Assembly (NCBI GenBank): GCA_900556605.1
Contig: USPC01000016.1
Location: 1-20,415, forward strand
DNA length: 20,415 nucleotides
Source: an uncultured Collinsella sp.
GTDB taxonomy: Bacteria > Actinomycetota > Coriobacteriia > Coriobacteriales > Coriobacteriaceae
Direction of reading: 5' to 3'
Positions within the stretch are counted from its first letter, which is position 1. Each line of letters opens with the position of its first letter. Below, piece by piece: positions 20,363-20,415 of the stretch. Made by a program: the position numbers and the translations under genes. Under the pieces are notes generated by a model. That model was not told the DNA's origin and made no database searches. It saw nothing but the letters and a program-made list of their open reading frames with translations.

Positions 20363-20415
20363 TAAGGCTCTGTTAGACCAGGATTGACATACATGTGTCC
20401 CCACGGTGCCATATC
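20363..20415. repeat. Terminal inverted repeat, right copy (probable IS end)
   Basis: Positions 20363-20390 are the perfect reverse complement of 13-40. The putative element end starts with GGCTCTGTTAG at 20366 and runs rightward out of the window. Beyond 20390 it no longer matches the left copy, as expected if one copy shows the left end and the other the right end of the same IS type. No transposase coding is visible in the remaining 25 bases. Confidence 0.6.

Overview
The window (about 20.4 kb, mostly G+C-rich) looks like an accessory region of a gut actinobacterium. Codon usage, gene content and protein style suggest a Coriobacteriia member, Collinsella-like. That is an inference from the sequence only; no taxonomic marker is present.

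Layout. Both ends carry the same 28-bp sequence in inverted orientation (13-40 and 20363-20390). It reads like insertion-sequence ends facing into the window, so the region may sit between two IS copies, or be an assembly piece that ended at a repeat. Positions 133-972 (-) encode a calcineurin-type metallophosphoesterase. It is divergent from a cation/proton antiporter with two C-terminal RCK_C domains (1226-2827, +). A 613-base gene-free stretch follows. It holds a long hairpin and three copies of a compact 'TATAAA box, hairpin, linker, intrinsic terminator' RNA module. Two copies point forward and have full promoters; one points backward. The forward pair leads into a DUF3800 gene (3441-4118, +).

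From 20189 down to 4126 everything is on the minus strand and closely spaced. This is a BREX type 1 phage-defence operon in canonical order: brxA, brxB, brxC, pglX, pglZ, brxL. Two unrecognised genes (454 and 70 aa) are appended after brxL. BREX type 1 methylates host DNA through PglX and blocks replication of unmodified phage. BrxC is a large P-loop ATPase, PglZ an alkaline-phosphatase-fold protein, and BrxL an AAA+ protein with a Lon-like C-terminus.

The main oddity is pglX. It is split into an 829-aa methyltransferase plus target-recognition part and a 322-aa C-terminal part with its own ribosome binding site. A 202-aa predicted membrane protein gene sits between them. The presumed target-recognition region and the membrane gene are visibly more A+T-rich than the flanking pglX sequence. 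In-frame relic codons just before the C-terminal part resemble the end of the N-terminal part. This suggests a specificity-module replacement that carried in an extra gene and split the methyltransferase.

Other points of interest are the triple RNA module beside the DUF3800 gene, a 10-G tract at the brxA start codon, an attenuator-like hairpin between brxC and pglX, and the two unexplained genes at the end of the operon.
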